Source of the DNA: Nemopilema nomurai
Lineage: Eukaryota > Cnidaria > Scyphozoa > Rhizostomeae > Rhizostomatidae
Assembly (NCBI GenBank): GCA_003864495.1
Contig: ML133446.1
Coordinates: forward strand, 62,001 to 126,000
Length of the DNA: 64,000 nt
Reading direction: 5' to 3'
Made by a program: the position numbers and the translations under genes. The notes beneath the pieces are model-generated. The model saw only the letters and a program-made list of their open reading frames with translations. It was not told the DNA's origin and searched no databases. Every line of letters begins with the position of its first letter. Position 1 is the first letter of the stretch. Below are positions 1-17,092 of this stretch, one piece after another.

Positions 1-10
1 TTCATAAGTG

Positions 11-16
11 TTTATT
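11..16 (-). terminator. Polyadenylation signal (AATAAA) for the coiled-coil gene
   Basis: TTTATT on the plus strand gives AATAAA on the minus strand, about 105 bases after the stop codon at 119. It is the first such hexamer after the stop. Confidence 0.45.
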
Positions 17-118
17 AAAATCTCATAAGTGATGGATGCTTCAAAATTTCTTGTTCAGACAGTTCCTATTTTTCCCAATTCAGATGTTACCAGAAAATAT
101 AAAAAGACACAAAGAGAC

Positions 119-619
119 TCAAAAACTAATATTACAACAAATACCTAGAGAATTTTCTGTACTGGACTGATTCCTTCTAAACAAGTCCCCACTACGTGCC
201 AATCGTCTAAGTCTTCTTCCCTGTGAAGCAAGCTTTGTTATGCGGTCTTGGGATGACCTCAGCTCTCTCTCAACAAGATCTAATTTTCTTTCTAGTGCTA
301 TGATCTTGTTGTTGGCCAGGTTTAGCTGCTTTTCAGTAGTTAGTTCTTCTTCTTCAGAAAGGTAGAATTGTGCCTCATTTTCATCTTTGTTTGCAGTCCG
401 TGGAGAATTATTGTTGTTTTTATTCTGAACATGTGCGGATAAAGGTGAATTTCCAGCAATTGCAGAGCCATCACTTTCATCGACAGCTATTTCAAAAGAA
501 TTTGTTGCTGATAATGGGAGATGTAAAGATGGTGAAAATGTGCCCCTTATCTCAGTTGGGGTTTCAGGCCGCTCAAAATTGAATACTAAGTCATTTTTCT
601 TCCTGTGACTTGAAGTCAT
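119..619 (-). CDS. Unrecognised 166-residue protein with C-terminal coiled coil
   Basis: The coding part lies in one exon whose 3' splice acceptor is at about 627-628; the first ATG after it starts the protein at 619 and a TGA ends it at 119. The first half is rich in Ser, Asn, Glu and Asp and looks disordered. Residues of about 105-145 alternate leucine and charged residues (LANNKIIALERKLDLVEREL) as in a coiled coil, followed by a basic stretch with RRLRRLARSG. A minus-strand AATAAA at 11-16 fits the end of the transcript, so the gene is probably complete. A possible GTATTT donor near 148 could instead join a further exon outside the window. I do not recognise the family. A role as a small scaffold or cytoskeletal coiled-coil protein is only a guess. 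Confidence 0.6.
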   Translation of the reverse strand: MTSSHRKKNDLVFNFERPETPTEIRGTFSPSLHLPLSATNSFEIAVDESDGSAIAGNSPLSAHVQNKNNNNSPRTANKDENEAQFYLSEEEELTTEKQLNLANNKIIALERKLDLVERELRSSQDRITKLASQGRRLRRLARSGDLFRRNQSSTENSLGICCNISF

Positions 620-841
620 CGTTGGACTAAAAAAGAAAATGATTGAGATCAATAAGGTGACATTTTCATGACATTTGTTACAGACATACCAATGAATCAA
701 TTGGATAACTTTATCAAAATTAAAAAATACCAAGTTATACATATCAAAGGTAGTAAATGTAGAAAAAACAAACAAGCCCTTTTTCTGTCCCTTTTCACCA
801 AGCTTCTGAGCAAACTTAGGTGGGCACATTTAAATGCTTAG

Positions 842-1283
842 AAAAGGTCATAGGCAACAGGATTTCTTACGAAGAATCATAGAGAATGCAGGTAAATAAC
901 AGACCCAAGCGAGACTCGAACTCATGACCCTTGACTTTGTACGCCAATCGCTCTACCGCTGAGCTAGCGGGTCATGCTTTCGAGCCAGCACTTGAGGCCA
1001 AGCCATTTATCCGCACCGCCCCTCTCTTTTACCAATTGCATAGGGGAACCATCACAATGTGCAGAGGACCTGTTGAGTGAGAAAGGACTGCCCACACCAG
1101 GAGGGCCATCACAGCCCCAACACAGGATAGGATTGAGGAAAAGAAAAGGTCATAGGCAACAGGATTTCTTACAAAGAATAATAGAGAGTGCTGGCTTGAA
1201 ATCATGACCCAATAGCTCAGTGGTAGAGCACCTGGTGTGCAAAGTCAGGAGATGTGAGTTTGAGTCTCGCTCGAGTCGGTTAT
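842..1283. repeat. Pair of tRNA-derived (SINE-like) repeats in mixed orientation
   Basis: Two tRNA-like blocks carry Pol III boxes. The minus-strand copy (899-974) has a B box at 911-923 and an A box at 954-966. The plus-strand copy (1203-1280) has an A box at 1213-1225 and a B box at 1256-1268. Acceptor and T stems pair mostly, but the anticodon arm does not give a normal 7-nt loop, so these are not functional tRNAs. A 50-bp block at 842-890 recurs in direct orientation at 1141-1190, while the tRNA-like part with its 23-bp leader (about 970-992 and 1190-1213) is inverted between the copies. Both lie in the intron of the coiled-coil gene. Confidence 0.6.
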
Positions 1284-1289
1284 TGTTCA

Positions 1290-2688
1290 TTATTTAAATG
1301 TTTCCTTGTGGAAGTCCTCTAGTGGTTGAAATTTTCTGTATAATTGCAATAAAGTCTACCTCAGTCTATATATCTTCATAAAGTGAAAATAAAGCTAATC
1401 AATTTTGCATGGACAGTACACTGAACAACTCAGTTAACTGAGAAAATGGTAAGACCTGCATATTAAACTGATTACAACAACCACAGCATTGATTTGCCTC
1501 ACAATACTTTTCAATTACCAACTGAAAGAAACAACAGCTTAAAAATTTACTGGTTTTTATACCACTTGGGTGTGTTATCTTTTTATAAGTAACTATCAGA
1601 GGCCTAGCCTTGATAGATCTTGAAAAATCATAAGAAATGCCTACAAAGAAGTAATTCAGAGAAATAATAAAGAGAAATTGCCTCTGGTTAAACATTGAGA
1701 TTAGCTTGAAATAAAAAGACCAAGTGGTAAATAATAAGTTCGAAGTAAGCAGATACAGTAGAAGAGGGCATAATTGGAAATAAACATCAACAAAAGCAAA
1801 AAAATAATGAATTTTCAATTGCAGACTCTGAAAAGTAAGAAGAATGTCCTACAATCTAAACTCCTGCTGGCAAAAACTTAATTTTCTAACCAAACTCTTC
1901 ATTGTCTCCTTCTAGTCATTACAAAACTTACACAAAGATCGGAATACCTTGGGAAAATCAGCTTCCCTGCAAGCTAATAGCTGCCCAATCTTGTACTTCT
2001 AACACCAGATTAAGGACTGTGATGAACTAAATTGGGAGCTTTAAGGCTGGAAGTTCATGAAAATGTCCCCCTTTTTTGTTGCCAGATGACGTATCAAGCG
2101 CGCTTGCTGGATACACTAGACTGTGATGAGTCTGCTGACTTCACACACTAATGTTTGCATAAGGTCAGTTACTTGAAGTGCATGCTTTGTGTCTAGGCAT
2201 GCTAACGTCAACAAAACTAAGTTTAGCATGAAATGTGAAAACAAAGCTGAGTATGAAATTATACTGAGTAGGAATGATACGCCGTTTTCAAAGGAATATA
2301 ATTCTTAGGTAAAACTATTGCCGATTTGATTTCGCCACAATCCAAATCATCCATAGATACAGAGGAAAAAATTTAATACATGACAATCTTGGTATAAGTC
2401 ACCAAAATATAATCGAAACAATACTTTTGGCTATCTATTGGTTATCCTGGGCCAATCGGAGATTAAACATCATGCGAAAAAGCAAATACATTTCATCTAA
2501 GCATTGAGTACACTCAACAAGAGACATACATCACACTTTCAAGCAAATCCAATTCTTTTACTCAAGTAGCCATCTAGGCCAGGAATGGTCCTTTTCTCTT
2601 TCCCCTTATCAGACGAGTAAAGTTTTCCGTGGCATTTACAAGCAGAACAAACTCCTGGAGGACACTTTAGAATTTAAATAAAACTTAC
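1290..2688. other. Intron sequence of the coiled-coil gene, nothing recognised
   Basis: AT-rich sequence. The open frame at 1399-1818 (minus) has no splice sites, codon pattern or family resemblance that I can support. Confidence 0.4.
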
Positions 2689-2711
2689 ATAGCATTCTTT
2701 GTAACTTCCGG
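2689..2711 (-). promoter_or_regulatory. Probable 5' UTR exon end and ETS-type promoter site of the coiled-coil gene
   Basis: On the minus strand a good donor (GCTAT followed by GTAAGT) ends a putative noncoding exon at 2689. Just upstream is ACCGGAAGT (2703-2711), a consensus ETS-family site often found at housekeeping promoters. Splicing from here to the acceptor at 627 would give the coiled-coil gene a 5' UTR exon and a 2.1-kb intron. This is inferred from motifs only. Confidence 0.4.
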
Positions 2712-3224
2712 TCTTTATGCAAACAACTGTAACAAGGAACTGTTTTTGACAGGGAACTGTTTAGCGAAGTTAGGGAGGGCCTCCCGGTTGGTACGTTACA
2801 GTACCGCAAAGGGAATTCGGTGACGCACCAGAAAGAGGCGATAAACCAGACCCAAGATTTCGGAATGGCAAAGGAGGGGATAGAATTAGAAAGTTTTCTG
2901 TTGTTATATCGGAGGAAGAGAAGCAGGCAGTACTAAAGTATCTCGGAAGACCAATCGCGAGGAAAAAAAAGAGCCCATTTAAGTCGGAGACACATTAGAG
3001 AGTATAAATCTGAAATGATTTCAGAAAGACTCAGAGAAATGACAAGGATTACATGATCTGCGGTAGCTTAATACCACAGTTCTAAGCTCCTGATTTGCAT
3101 CCTCGAAAATTCCGACACGTTTACGACTCCTGATAAGTTATGTCAGCTGTGCTGTTACAAAGCCTTTTTTCATTGAACCTTCAAGGATTACTTCCCCAAG
3201 GCGTGTCTGATGTTGAAAATCTAA

Positions 3225-3842
3225 AGCCTTGGCCAAACGACTAGATTTTTCACTCGACTTTTTGCTGTACATTTGTATTCCAAAAATCAAAAGGTGTAAA
3301 GTGTTGTGGCCAAACGGCTAGACATTTCGCTATACAACTTGCTCAACTTTCTAACTTGGAATCTCGCTTTCGCGAAAATCTCATTCTCGTCACCCAGCGC
3401 GCCAAAAAAATTTAATTTCAATCGCAAAATGGAGGGCAGACAAAGGAAAGTAATTGCAATGATACTGTTATTAGAATCTGATGATGATAATGAACGAGTA
3501 GCTCCATGCTTTAACAAATCGGGTGCAAAAAACGACAACCGCGAAACTCAAACAGTGAAGTAAGCAAGTAAAATCGACAGCGAGCAGTTTGGCGCGCAGT
3601 TTCTGAAAAGCAATTAGTGGGCATGCGCGCGCTCTACAAAAGTCGAGAAACCGGCCAAACGACAATACAACGCTATACAGCTTGAAAATCCACTAGATTT
3701 TTTTGACCAAGATCAAAAATGCTATACATGAAAAAAATCCACTATACAACTCTATACAAGGTGGCCAAACGACAAGATTTCCTCACTAGATTTTTGTATA
3801 GAGAAAAGTCGAGTGAAAAATCTAGTCGTTTGGCCAGGGCTT
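3225..3842. mobile_element. Short terminal-inverted-repeat element (MITE-like), 0.6 kb
   Basis: The ends are inverted copies over about 40 bases; each contains GGCCAAACGACTAGATTTTT followed by CACTCGAC. Shorter degenerate copies of the GGCCAAACG motif recur inside at 3309, 3652 and 3760. The right end abuts TTAA and the left end CTAA, so a TTAA target duplication is possible but not proven. There is no transposase. The open frames inside look like chance. Confidence 0.7.
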
Positions 3843-6167
3843 AATGCATTATTTAGCGTGCAACCTGAACGCAATTTTATTTGATAGGAATGTTGATGGC
3901 GTACGTCACTGTTCTTCTCTCTGGGGCAAATGTTTTCTTTTAGACCATAGTCTGACCATTTTTTCTTGCGTAAATTTCTAATCTTAACTTTAATGGCAAA
4001 TCTGTTCGATTCAGTAGGATGGCGGTTCGCTCAAAAATCGCTGTTACCGTAATTTGTTCTCTGCGCAATATTGTTACAGCAGACATAACATACCAGTTGG
4101 CGTCTTAAAGTGACGGTTGCGACAGTGCGCGCACGAAAGGCCAATACTAAAGGCAATTCACTCCAGCAGCCTAATAAGACATTGTTTATAAAATGAACAG
4201 AGAAGTTTTTGTTGCAGTGCTAATTGTTTACGAATCAAAAGTGAATATTTGCAAAACCGACAACTTTGGTCTTGAAAAAAGAGAAAACTACATCCGGTAT
4301 TTCTTCCAGCTACTGCGCTGACAATTTATTTTGAAAACTTTCCTCGCAACGAAGTCATTTTGCTAAATTGAGTAGCTATTAAACAAAGCACTTTTGGTTT
4401 CTAGATTAATAAATCCAACATTCTGAATGTTGATTTTCGACATTCTAATTTTCTCAATATGTTCGGATTTCGTCAACTCAAGCTCGAGAGTATCAGATCA
4501 CATAATATAAGAGGCGGCTATTATGGTCCGACTTTTATGTGACCGATTGGTAATTGAAAAGAGGGTCGTTATGGAAATTCTTCAGTGTGTCAGTATGATA
4601 GTTCTTGCAAGAAGGAAGAAATGAAGACGCTGAATGCCAATAGATATCATCCGAAATCTATGGTGGAAATCAGCCCTTTTAACCTAGGTAAACGTTCAAC
4701 CTATCTATTTGTTGATCAATCTATCTGCTAGAAAGTTATATCGACATTACAATGCCTTTCAAACTTCAAAAGTAGAAGAAGTATTCCAACAAAAAGAGAG
4801 TATTCTGTTTTCTAGATTTGTCTGTAATTCTTATAGGAAAAGACAGGCAAATGTGAACAAAATAGGCCATTAAATCATCAGCGTTTGTAACCTAATTGGA
4901 GGCAAAAGTTAGGGCTTTACGCAAAGCTTAATATTCTCATGTGAACATCAGTTTTTCACTGCATTTCTCTCAAAATATCATTAATTCGACCGGAACAAAA
5001 GAATGGGGAATGTGGAACAAATCTTTGTGAAGCTCTTCCACGTGACTGAACGCCAAAGGTGAGGCATGTTACAAAAAGACGAGCAGTTGGTTTCGGCAAG
5101 GGCCAATTTTGCCCCTCATAAATCAGCATTTAAAGAGATGAATGCTTTGGTTAGGCCTATAAACATTATGAGAGAGCTTCTCCTTCGATAAATGAAACAA
5201 AAAGTTGCTTCTCATTCGATAAATGTTGAATTTTGATCGAAAAAGTGTCTGCGTAGGTGAAGTGAAGGATGATGAAGGTGATGGTGAACCGAAAACATGA
5301 AGTGAAGGATTAATCTAGAAGGACTTTCTTAACATAAGCCAGTGAACTCTATGCAAGATATTGGCAATTCAAACAGCTATGATGGACTTAACTTTTCATA
5401 CCTTCAACGGATTTGAATAAGAAATAACCAAAAACACAACTTGCAAATGACTAGATTACAGTCATATAATATTGATGCAATTGAGATACTTACATTTGCC
5501 AACCACCGTAACAGAAACGCAACTAAATATATTTACTGAAAACAATAAACGCGAGGCTATTGCTGCGTTAAGTTGCTTTGGCATTAAATGGGAATAAGAT
5601 CTGATTACCTTTTATAATTACCACCCTAAGATACTCTTGTCAATCACTTTGCTATTCTTTTCCATTCTATTTCTATTCCATCAGTTTCAAGAGCTAAATA
5701 TATCCAAAACAAATCTGAAAGATTTTATGGCAAAATCAAGCTTGAAAATTGTTCAATCAATCGAAAGGGCCTATATACTGTATTAACATTGATACAACTT
5801 CAAGGGTCGGTTGAGCCAATTTAGACTTGTCCCTGTGCTGGAAAATTGTCAATGGAGAATTGGAAAAGCCAGTTGCGGAAAGTTCTTAACATACTCAGTA
5901 GCCAGGGAGCGACGACAAAAATGAGAAAAACATCAAATGTTTACCTGATCTTGGCTACAAAAAACTGTAAGAAGCAAAAATTTGACATTAAACCGGCTAA
6001 GACATTAAAAGCATCGAAAAAGCATTAGACCAAGCATCAACCAACCCGCGTACAAAGTAGTAAAAAAGTGCAATAAATGAAATACCATTACGATAAGATA
6101 ATTATACTTCAATCCAATGCGTCCATTCTAAATTAAATACACTTACACCATCTTGTGCGAATGGCGC
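3843..6167. other. Intergenic, no gene seen
   Basis: Spacer between the short element and the 3' end of the lifeguard gene. The small plus-strand frame at 5846-6028 is lysine-rich and looks like chance. The 3' UTR of the lifeguard gene must lie at the right end, but I could not place a convincing polyadenylation signal. Confidence 0.4.
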
Positions 6168-11833
<5,666 letters not shown>

Positions 11834-12616
11834 TGTTCCAATTTTTTATTACCTGTATAAATGATCTAATGTTAAAAGCTACAAAAATTGCTTTTGTCCT
11901 ATTATCTATTTCAGTTCACTATCAATACTACTACTCTGCTCAAATAATGAAGAGTTGATACTTAAAAACAAATATGCCTCTGTGTATGTCATGTATGTAT
12001 ATAACTATTATCTTACTAGTCAGTGTAGATGATGTAATATCAAATCCTATAATCATATTTTATTTGCATCAATTTCCTCTTTGCCTGCTTAATTCATGCA
12101 TATTAAAGCCTCAAATCTCATTTGAAACTTCAACTTTAAATTATAGCTATAAACTTTCCCCAAAAACGAACAGTCGCAGAACTATCATATAAAATCTGAC
12201 AATTTTAACTTCCATGAACAAAAAAGGCCTTCGTTTGGAGTCCTTTCAAAAAGGCCTAAAATTGTAAGTTCCCAATGAGTTCCAAAAAAATTTTACTCAT
12301 GAAAGAAAGTTCCATCCTATATTTCCAGGGGCCCAAGATATCAAGCTAGAATTTTCAGGAAGTTCCTATTTTATATATAAAAACATTTTCATAAAGTTTT
12401 ATGAAAATCTGAGATGGTGCATGTAGGACCCCTTGTCCACTTGACATGGAATGACCTGTCTGTAATTGCTGTAATTAATGACAGAATGAAATAGAATAGC
12501 AACCAGAGAAAATTCTTATTTCATCTACACATTTTCTGAAGGATATGTTTTAAAACACAAATCTACCCTTAATTTACCCTTTACTCTTTTTTCCTGTATT
12601 AGGGGTAGCAAATCAG

Positions 12617-13902
12617 CAGGGCTTGAAACTGTCCGGCAGTGCGGCTGCCAGGAAGTTTTTACAAGCAAACCCTCACAGGAAATTTGTTACTATTTTGCAG
12701 GAAATTTTTAGGGTAAAATCTCCAATGTTGTTAATATGGATATTGACTTTATATGGCTCACTTTCTACCAAACAAGCGGTGATTTCCTGTGATACTCAAT
12801 TTTTGTTCTGGACAATTTAACTGATTGATTGGCTTCCAGATTACAACTATCTGGTATTCCCAGCACTTCATTTTCTGTTTGTCGTTTAATGGCATTGTAT
12901 TAGCAGGCCTTTATTATAGATTTATGGCAATGTGCAAGCAAAAACTCAGACCAAATATCTTGAGACTGTAGGCAGATCAAACAATCTTTCTTTTACTATG
13001 TTTTTGAAGGATTAAAATAACCAGCTGGGAAAAAACTTGTCAATTGAATGAATTGCCAAAATTCTTATTGTTAAAAATTAAAAAGTTTCAAATTTTGTGC
13101 CTTCTCTTGCATAGGACTCTCCTTGGTGAGATGCTTGTCTTGAATACCCGAAATTGAACAACATTGCTTGCTTTTTTCTTTTCGCCATGAAGTAAAACTT
13201 CATGAGACATTTCTTTTCAGTGATTGAATCACTGACATCCAAATTTGAAATTCATTTTGGTAAATTTTATAACGTCAAAGAGGAAACTGCAATTAATGAA
13301 ATGATGATATGTGTAAATGGGCCATTGCCAAGTAGATGTGACAAAGTTGTGATGGCAGGTATGAAAAAGCATTTTAAAGGACAGAATGGCATTCGTTTCA
13401 TGAAAAAAGCCAGTGAAAGAAAGTTGTTTGATGCACCAGGTGGGTCAAAAGTTATAAACAAACTGCTTCAAGAGAACTCAAGGCTACCTTTCATGCAATT
13501 ATGAAGAACAAAACCAAAACTTTAAAACTGCAATTTGATAATATTAGGCAGCTTAACAGTTGAAAAACCAGTGTAGTGGTTATGGAGAAAAGGGTGGATC
13601 TATTTATTTAAGTTTGTCTTATACAGTATAAACAAATTATTCAAGCTTATGTTCGAATAAAGTTTTTGACACAAGCCACAAAATAATTTCTTGATATGAC
13701 CATTTCTAGCTATGATTTAAAATCAACGACTTGACTAACAATTAATTCCTTGGTAGTATGACAGTTAACATTTAGGACAATATTTAAAATATTAAGCAAC
13801 TTAAGATATTACTTGCTATTCTAGGAAATTTTTCAAGGTTTCGGAGGAAATTCTTAATTTTTAATTTTGCTGCCAGGAAGAAAAAACTTTTTTCAAGCCC
13901 TG
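12617..13902. mobile_element. Internally deleted hAT element, 1.29 kb
   Basis: The ends are inverted: CAGGGCTTGAAA on the left and TTTCAAGCCCTG on the right, the CAGGG type of terminus of hAT elements. Flanking octamers are CAAATCAG (12609-12616) and CAGATCAG (13903-13910), an 8-bp target duplication with one mismatch. A subterminal CTGCCAGGAAG recurs in both ends. The open frame inside (13202-13504) is a remnant. Confidence 0.8.
13202..13504 (+). pseudogene. Remnant of a hAT transposase
   Basis: A 100-residue frame inside the deleted hAT element, with NGPLPSRCDKVV and basic segments that could be part of the C-terminal region of a hAT transposase. The rest of the transposase is missing. The assignment rests mainly on the element around it. 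Confidence 0.35.
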
Positions 13903-14551
13903 CAGATCAGAAACAGATGCATCTTTTAAAGTGGTTAATACGGAAATATAATTGCATAATTTTTATCTCCCGATAAGTTTGTACTTTACTTCATTAGTAT
14001 GTCTTTACCAAATATGATTGATAATGAACCTTCATAAACTTCTGTGAAACGGTTTTTTTGTTGCCAAACAATGATTTCGGGTTTAAGATTATTTGGTGTC
14101 TGGCACATTATTTGGACGTACGAAAACGAAAGTAAAACGCTCCTAGTCGACGAAAACGAAAGTAAAGCGAAATAGGCCTCCTTGTTATTCATAATGGCAG
14201 TCATGAAGTTTGTGCCAAAAATATATAACTTTCAATCAAACGATGATCACATTATCTCAAAATCTTAAACCATAACCTTGGCCTAATTTTGGTCTTTTGA
14301 TTTTGTTCCTGATTTGGTAGGCTAGGGTTGCAACATTACCTGCTGATTTTGAAATCCACAAAAAGTTAACGATGAGCACATCTAAAAGTACAAAGGTTCT
14401 GAAAACTCAGCAACTTACCTTTTGAAATACTATACCACGAAATATAAGTACAGTAGCACAATGCAGCTGCAGCCCAAAGTCTCTTCGACATTTAACATTG
14501 ACGATGCGCACTATTAGGGAGGCGCATGCCTGCATGAATTGCGTAATGTCA

Positions 14552-14641
14552 GTCTAGCGGAACAGAATAGCGGAACAGAATAGCGGAACAGAATAGCGGA
14601 ATAGAATAGCGGAACAGAATAGCGGAACAGAATAGCGGAAC
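14552..14641. repeat. 13-bp minisatellite (AGCGGAACAGAAT)
   Basis: About seven near-identical head-to-tail copies, just upstream of the probable first exon of the lifeguard gene and therefore within its likely promoter region. Confidence 0.9.
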
Positions 14642-17092
14642 ATACTCGGTCGGGTGAGGCTACAGCAGTGCCCTTACACGAAAGGATACTTCTCCTTTTT
14701 CAGGAATTTTCTCTTTCTCTGTATTCTTCTTCATGTAAAATGAACGAATAATAATACTTGAAGTCATTCCATCAGCATTTTGAAATCAACATCAGCTTAA
14801 GGAAAATTGATTCAAGGCTCCTCTTTCTTTGGCCAAAGGCATCCCCCCTTCCACCTGAAAAAATTATGTCTTGTTTCACGTTGTTTGTTTGTACCCAGCA
14901 TTCTACGAATAAGCATTAGGTCATTTGTTAATGCCAATCGAGTAACAGGGCAGAAGGAAATCGAGGGATTTCTTGCACATTTCGGAAGGAATTTTTAGCA
15001 AAAAAGGGAATTTCTGGGAAGGGCTGCAGGCTAAAAAACTGATTCAAGAATTCATTTTGTTGCGAGATATTTTGATGAGTTTTAAGTATGTAACGTATTC
15101 AAACAGCATTGACTGGTTTTTTTGTTAACTCAATATCAATTTGCTGTGCTCAATTGTTTGTATCGGGGTAGTATATCAAAATTTCTATCAAAAGTACGTT
15201 AGGATCTTACAAACTGTTCACTGATATCTTCGCATTATTGACTATGTTCACATGGTGGCAATTATTCTAGTTCAACAAGGCTGTAGCACGTGGCTACCAA
15301 GTCCCAGCAGTCAGTGTTCTGGCATAAAGCACACTTGTTGTTCAGTAGGTCTTTTGCCCACGTAATTAGAAACAAAAGTAGTTAAATATGACTTAGGGCT
15401 TACATGCTACAAAGATAAAGCAGCTGCGTAGTTAGTTTAAGTTTAAGCAGTCACGCGCTGGGAATACATATTCACTACTGTATGTAAGCTTGTCTTTTCT
15501 TGGTTGTGCTTTGTCGGACCCTTAACGTTACACTAGCAAATGTGGCTTCAGGTACAGCACAGGTACTTGCTTAAAAAGGAAATAGGTTGTGAATATGTTA
15601 GTGAATTGAGTAGCATGACTCGAAACTTTTGAAATATTTTAGTCTTCCCAAACAACTTTGGGCCCAGAGCCCCGGCGGTCGTAAATGCGGCCTTGGATCG
15701 ACGCAGGATTCAAACATTTTCCTGGGAGAGGAAAGAAGTGTCTTCTCTAGAATTTTTTCCACCTCAGTAGGGAAGCAATACACAACCCTCTTTATTTGGA
15801 TATGCAAACGCTTGATTGCATCATTTGACAATTCTTCCAAGCAAACAGTGCTAATAAACATAAATTGTTTGGATGAAAATATGGATTTTTTTGAGAAAGC
15901 ATACACTATGCTCGAACAAAGTAGGCAAAAATAATGACAATAAGACAAGTCTTGCTTGGGTAAGTAGATGAGCTATTCATTTTATGTCGTTTACCATCTT
16001 CACAGTTTTGTTGAAGATCACACCATCTTGATGAAGTTCACAGTTTTTCGATTTTGAAAAGTAATTTTCAAAAATAATACAAAGGGAAAGAAACCAGCTG
16101 CTCAATCAAAATGTGACGTCATGGAGTCGATATTCTCGTGACTCAATGAATTTACTCAATTTCTAAGCGTTGCATACAAACCAAAACAAGCACAACTAAA
16201 AAGAACATTCTCTTTTTTGATTCTTCGTAAGATAAGTGTAGGAAAATGCTTCATTTTGCATCTGAATATATAATGCGAATTTCAAGTGATCTTTTGCTAA
16301 ACAATATGTCAAGCTGCGTTTACCCCAATATTATCGCTTACATACAACAACAAAGAATGAACGAAGAGCAGGGGGAGAATTCGCGATTTGCCAACAGTAG
16401 AACCACGTGTACGCGAGAAAGACCTATGTTTTCAATGCGCAAAATCGCAATAACAATTTTTTTAATCTATAGCCACTTAAATAATATCGGAGAACAGGTA
16501 TCGTTTTAGCTTTGGTGGGAATTGCGCTAAATTTCGTGACGGGAGGCCTCAAATAATGAGCCTATCAGGTAATAAACTATTTATTAATTATGCTGGTACG
16601 ACACAAAAGCATTTTTATTGATTACATATTAAGCTAGCATAATGTACAAAAATGTTTGAACGTTATTCGCGTTTATTACGATAGATTATGCGAATCTTTC
16701 AAAAGACGATCAAGCCTCGAATACTCAGTTTCTAAAGACCTTTCACGTCTTTTCGCAAGATTACGAGTAAACTTTTTATTACACTAGCCCTGGATATATC
16801 CAGAGTAAGAAACCGTGGCTACTCTAGCCCCTGTTAAAAGCATCCTCTAAACAGCTAATGGTTAATGTATGGATGCAACACAAGGGCAATTGAATAAGCA
16901 TTAGCAGTAATTCTGATTATATAGCGTCTTACCAAACATGTTCCTTGTCAGTATGATATTTTGTCCTTCTATAAATGCGTCTACAATTACAGCTTGCAAA
17001 AAGTTTGCATTAGTAGGAAAGTTCCATCTACAGAGAAGAACAAGAGGCAATTCGGAATTCGATCACCTGTAAACCATATCTGTTTAGAGCCA
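14642..17092. other. Intergenic between lifeguard and aquaporin genes
   Basis: No gene seen. The frames open on both strands at 15598-15948 mirror each other and show no family resemblance. The right end must contain the 3' UTR of the aquaporin gene. Confidence 0.4.

Larger units (their letters stand above)
11853..14419 (-). other. First intron of the lifeguard gene and probable 5' UTR exon end at 14419
   Basis: The coding exon has an acceptor just 5' of GTAATAAAAAATTGGAACA, about 20 bases before the ATG, so the transcript is spliced in its leader. A donor (AAAAG followed by GTAAG) at 14418 is a good candidate for the end of the noncoding first exon, which would run to roughly 14500. The intron holds a hAT element (12617-13902). 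Confidence 0.45.

Noticed and set aside
899..974. Functional tRNA gene
   Set aside because: A and B boxes are good, but the anticodon stem and loop cannot form normally, and a similar copy nearby shows it is a dispersed repeat.
15598..15948. Mirrored open frames on both strands
   Set aside because: No recognisable protein on either strand, no splice sites; likely chance in a local stretch of higher GC.
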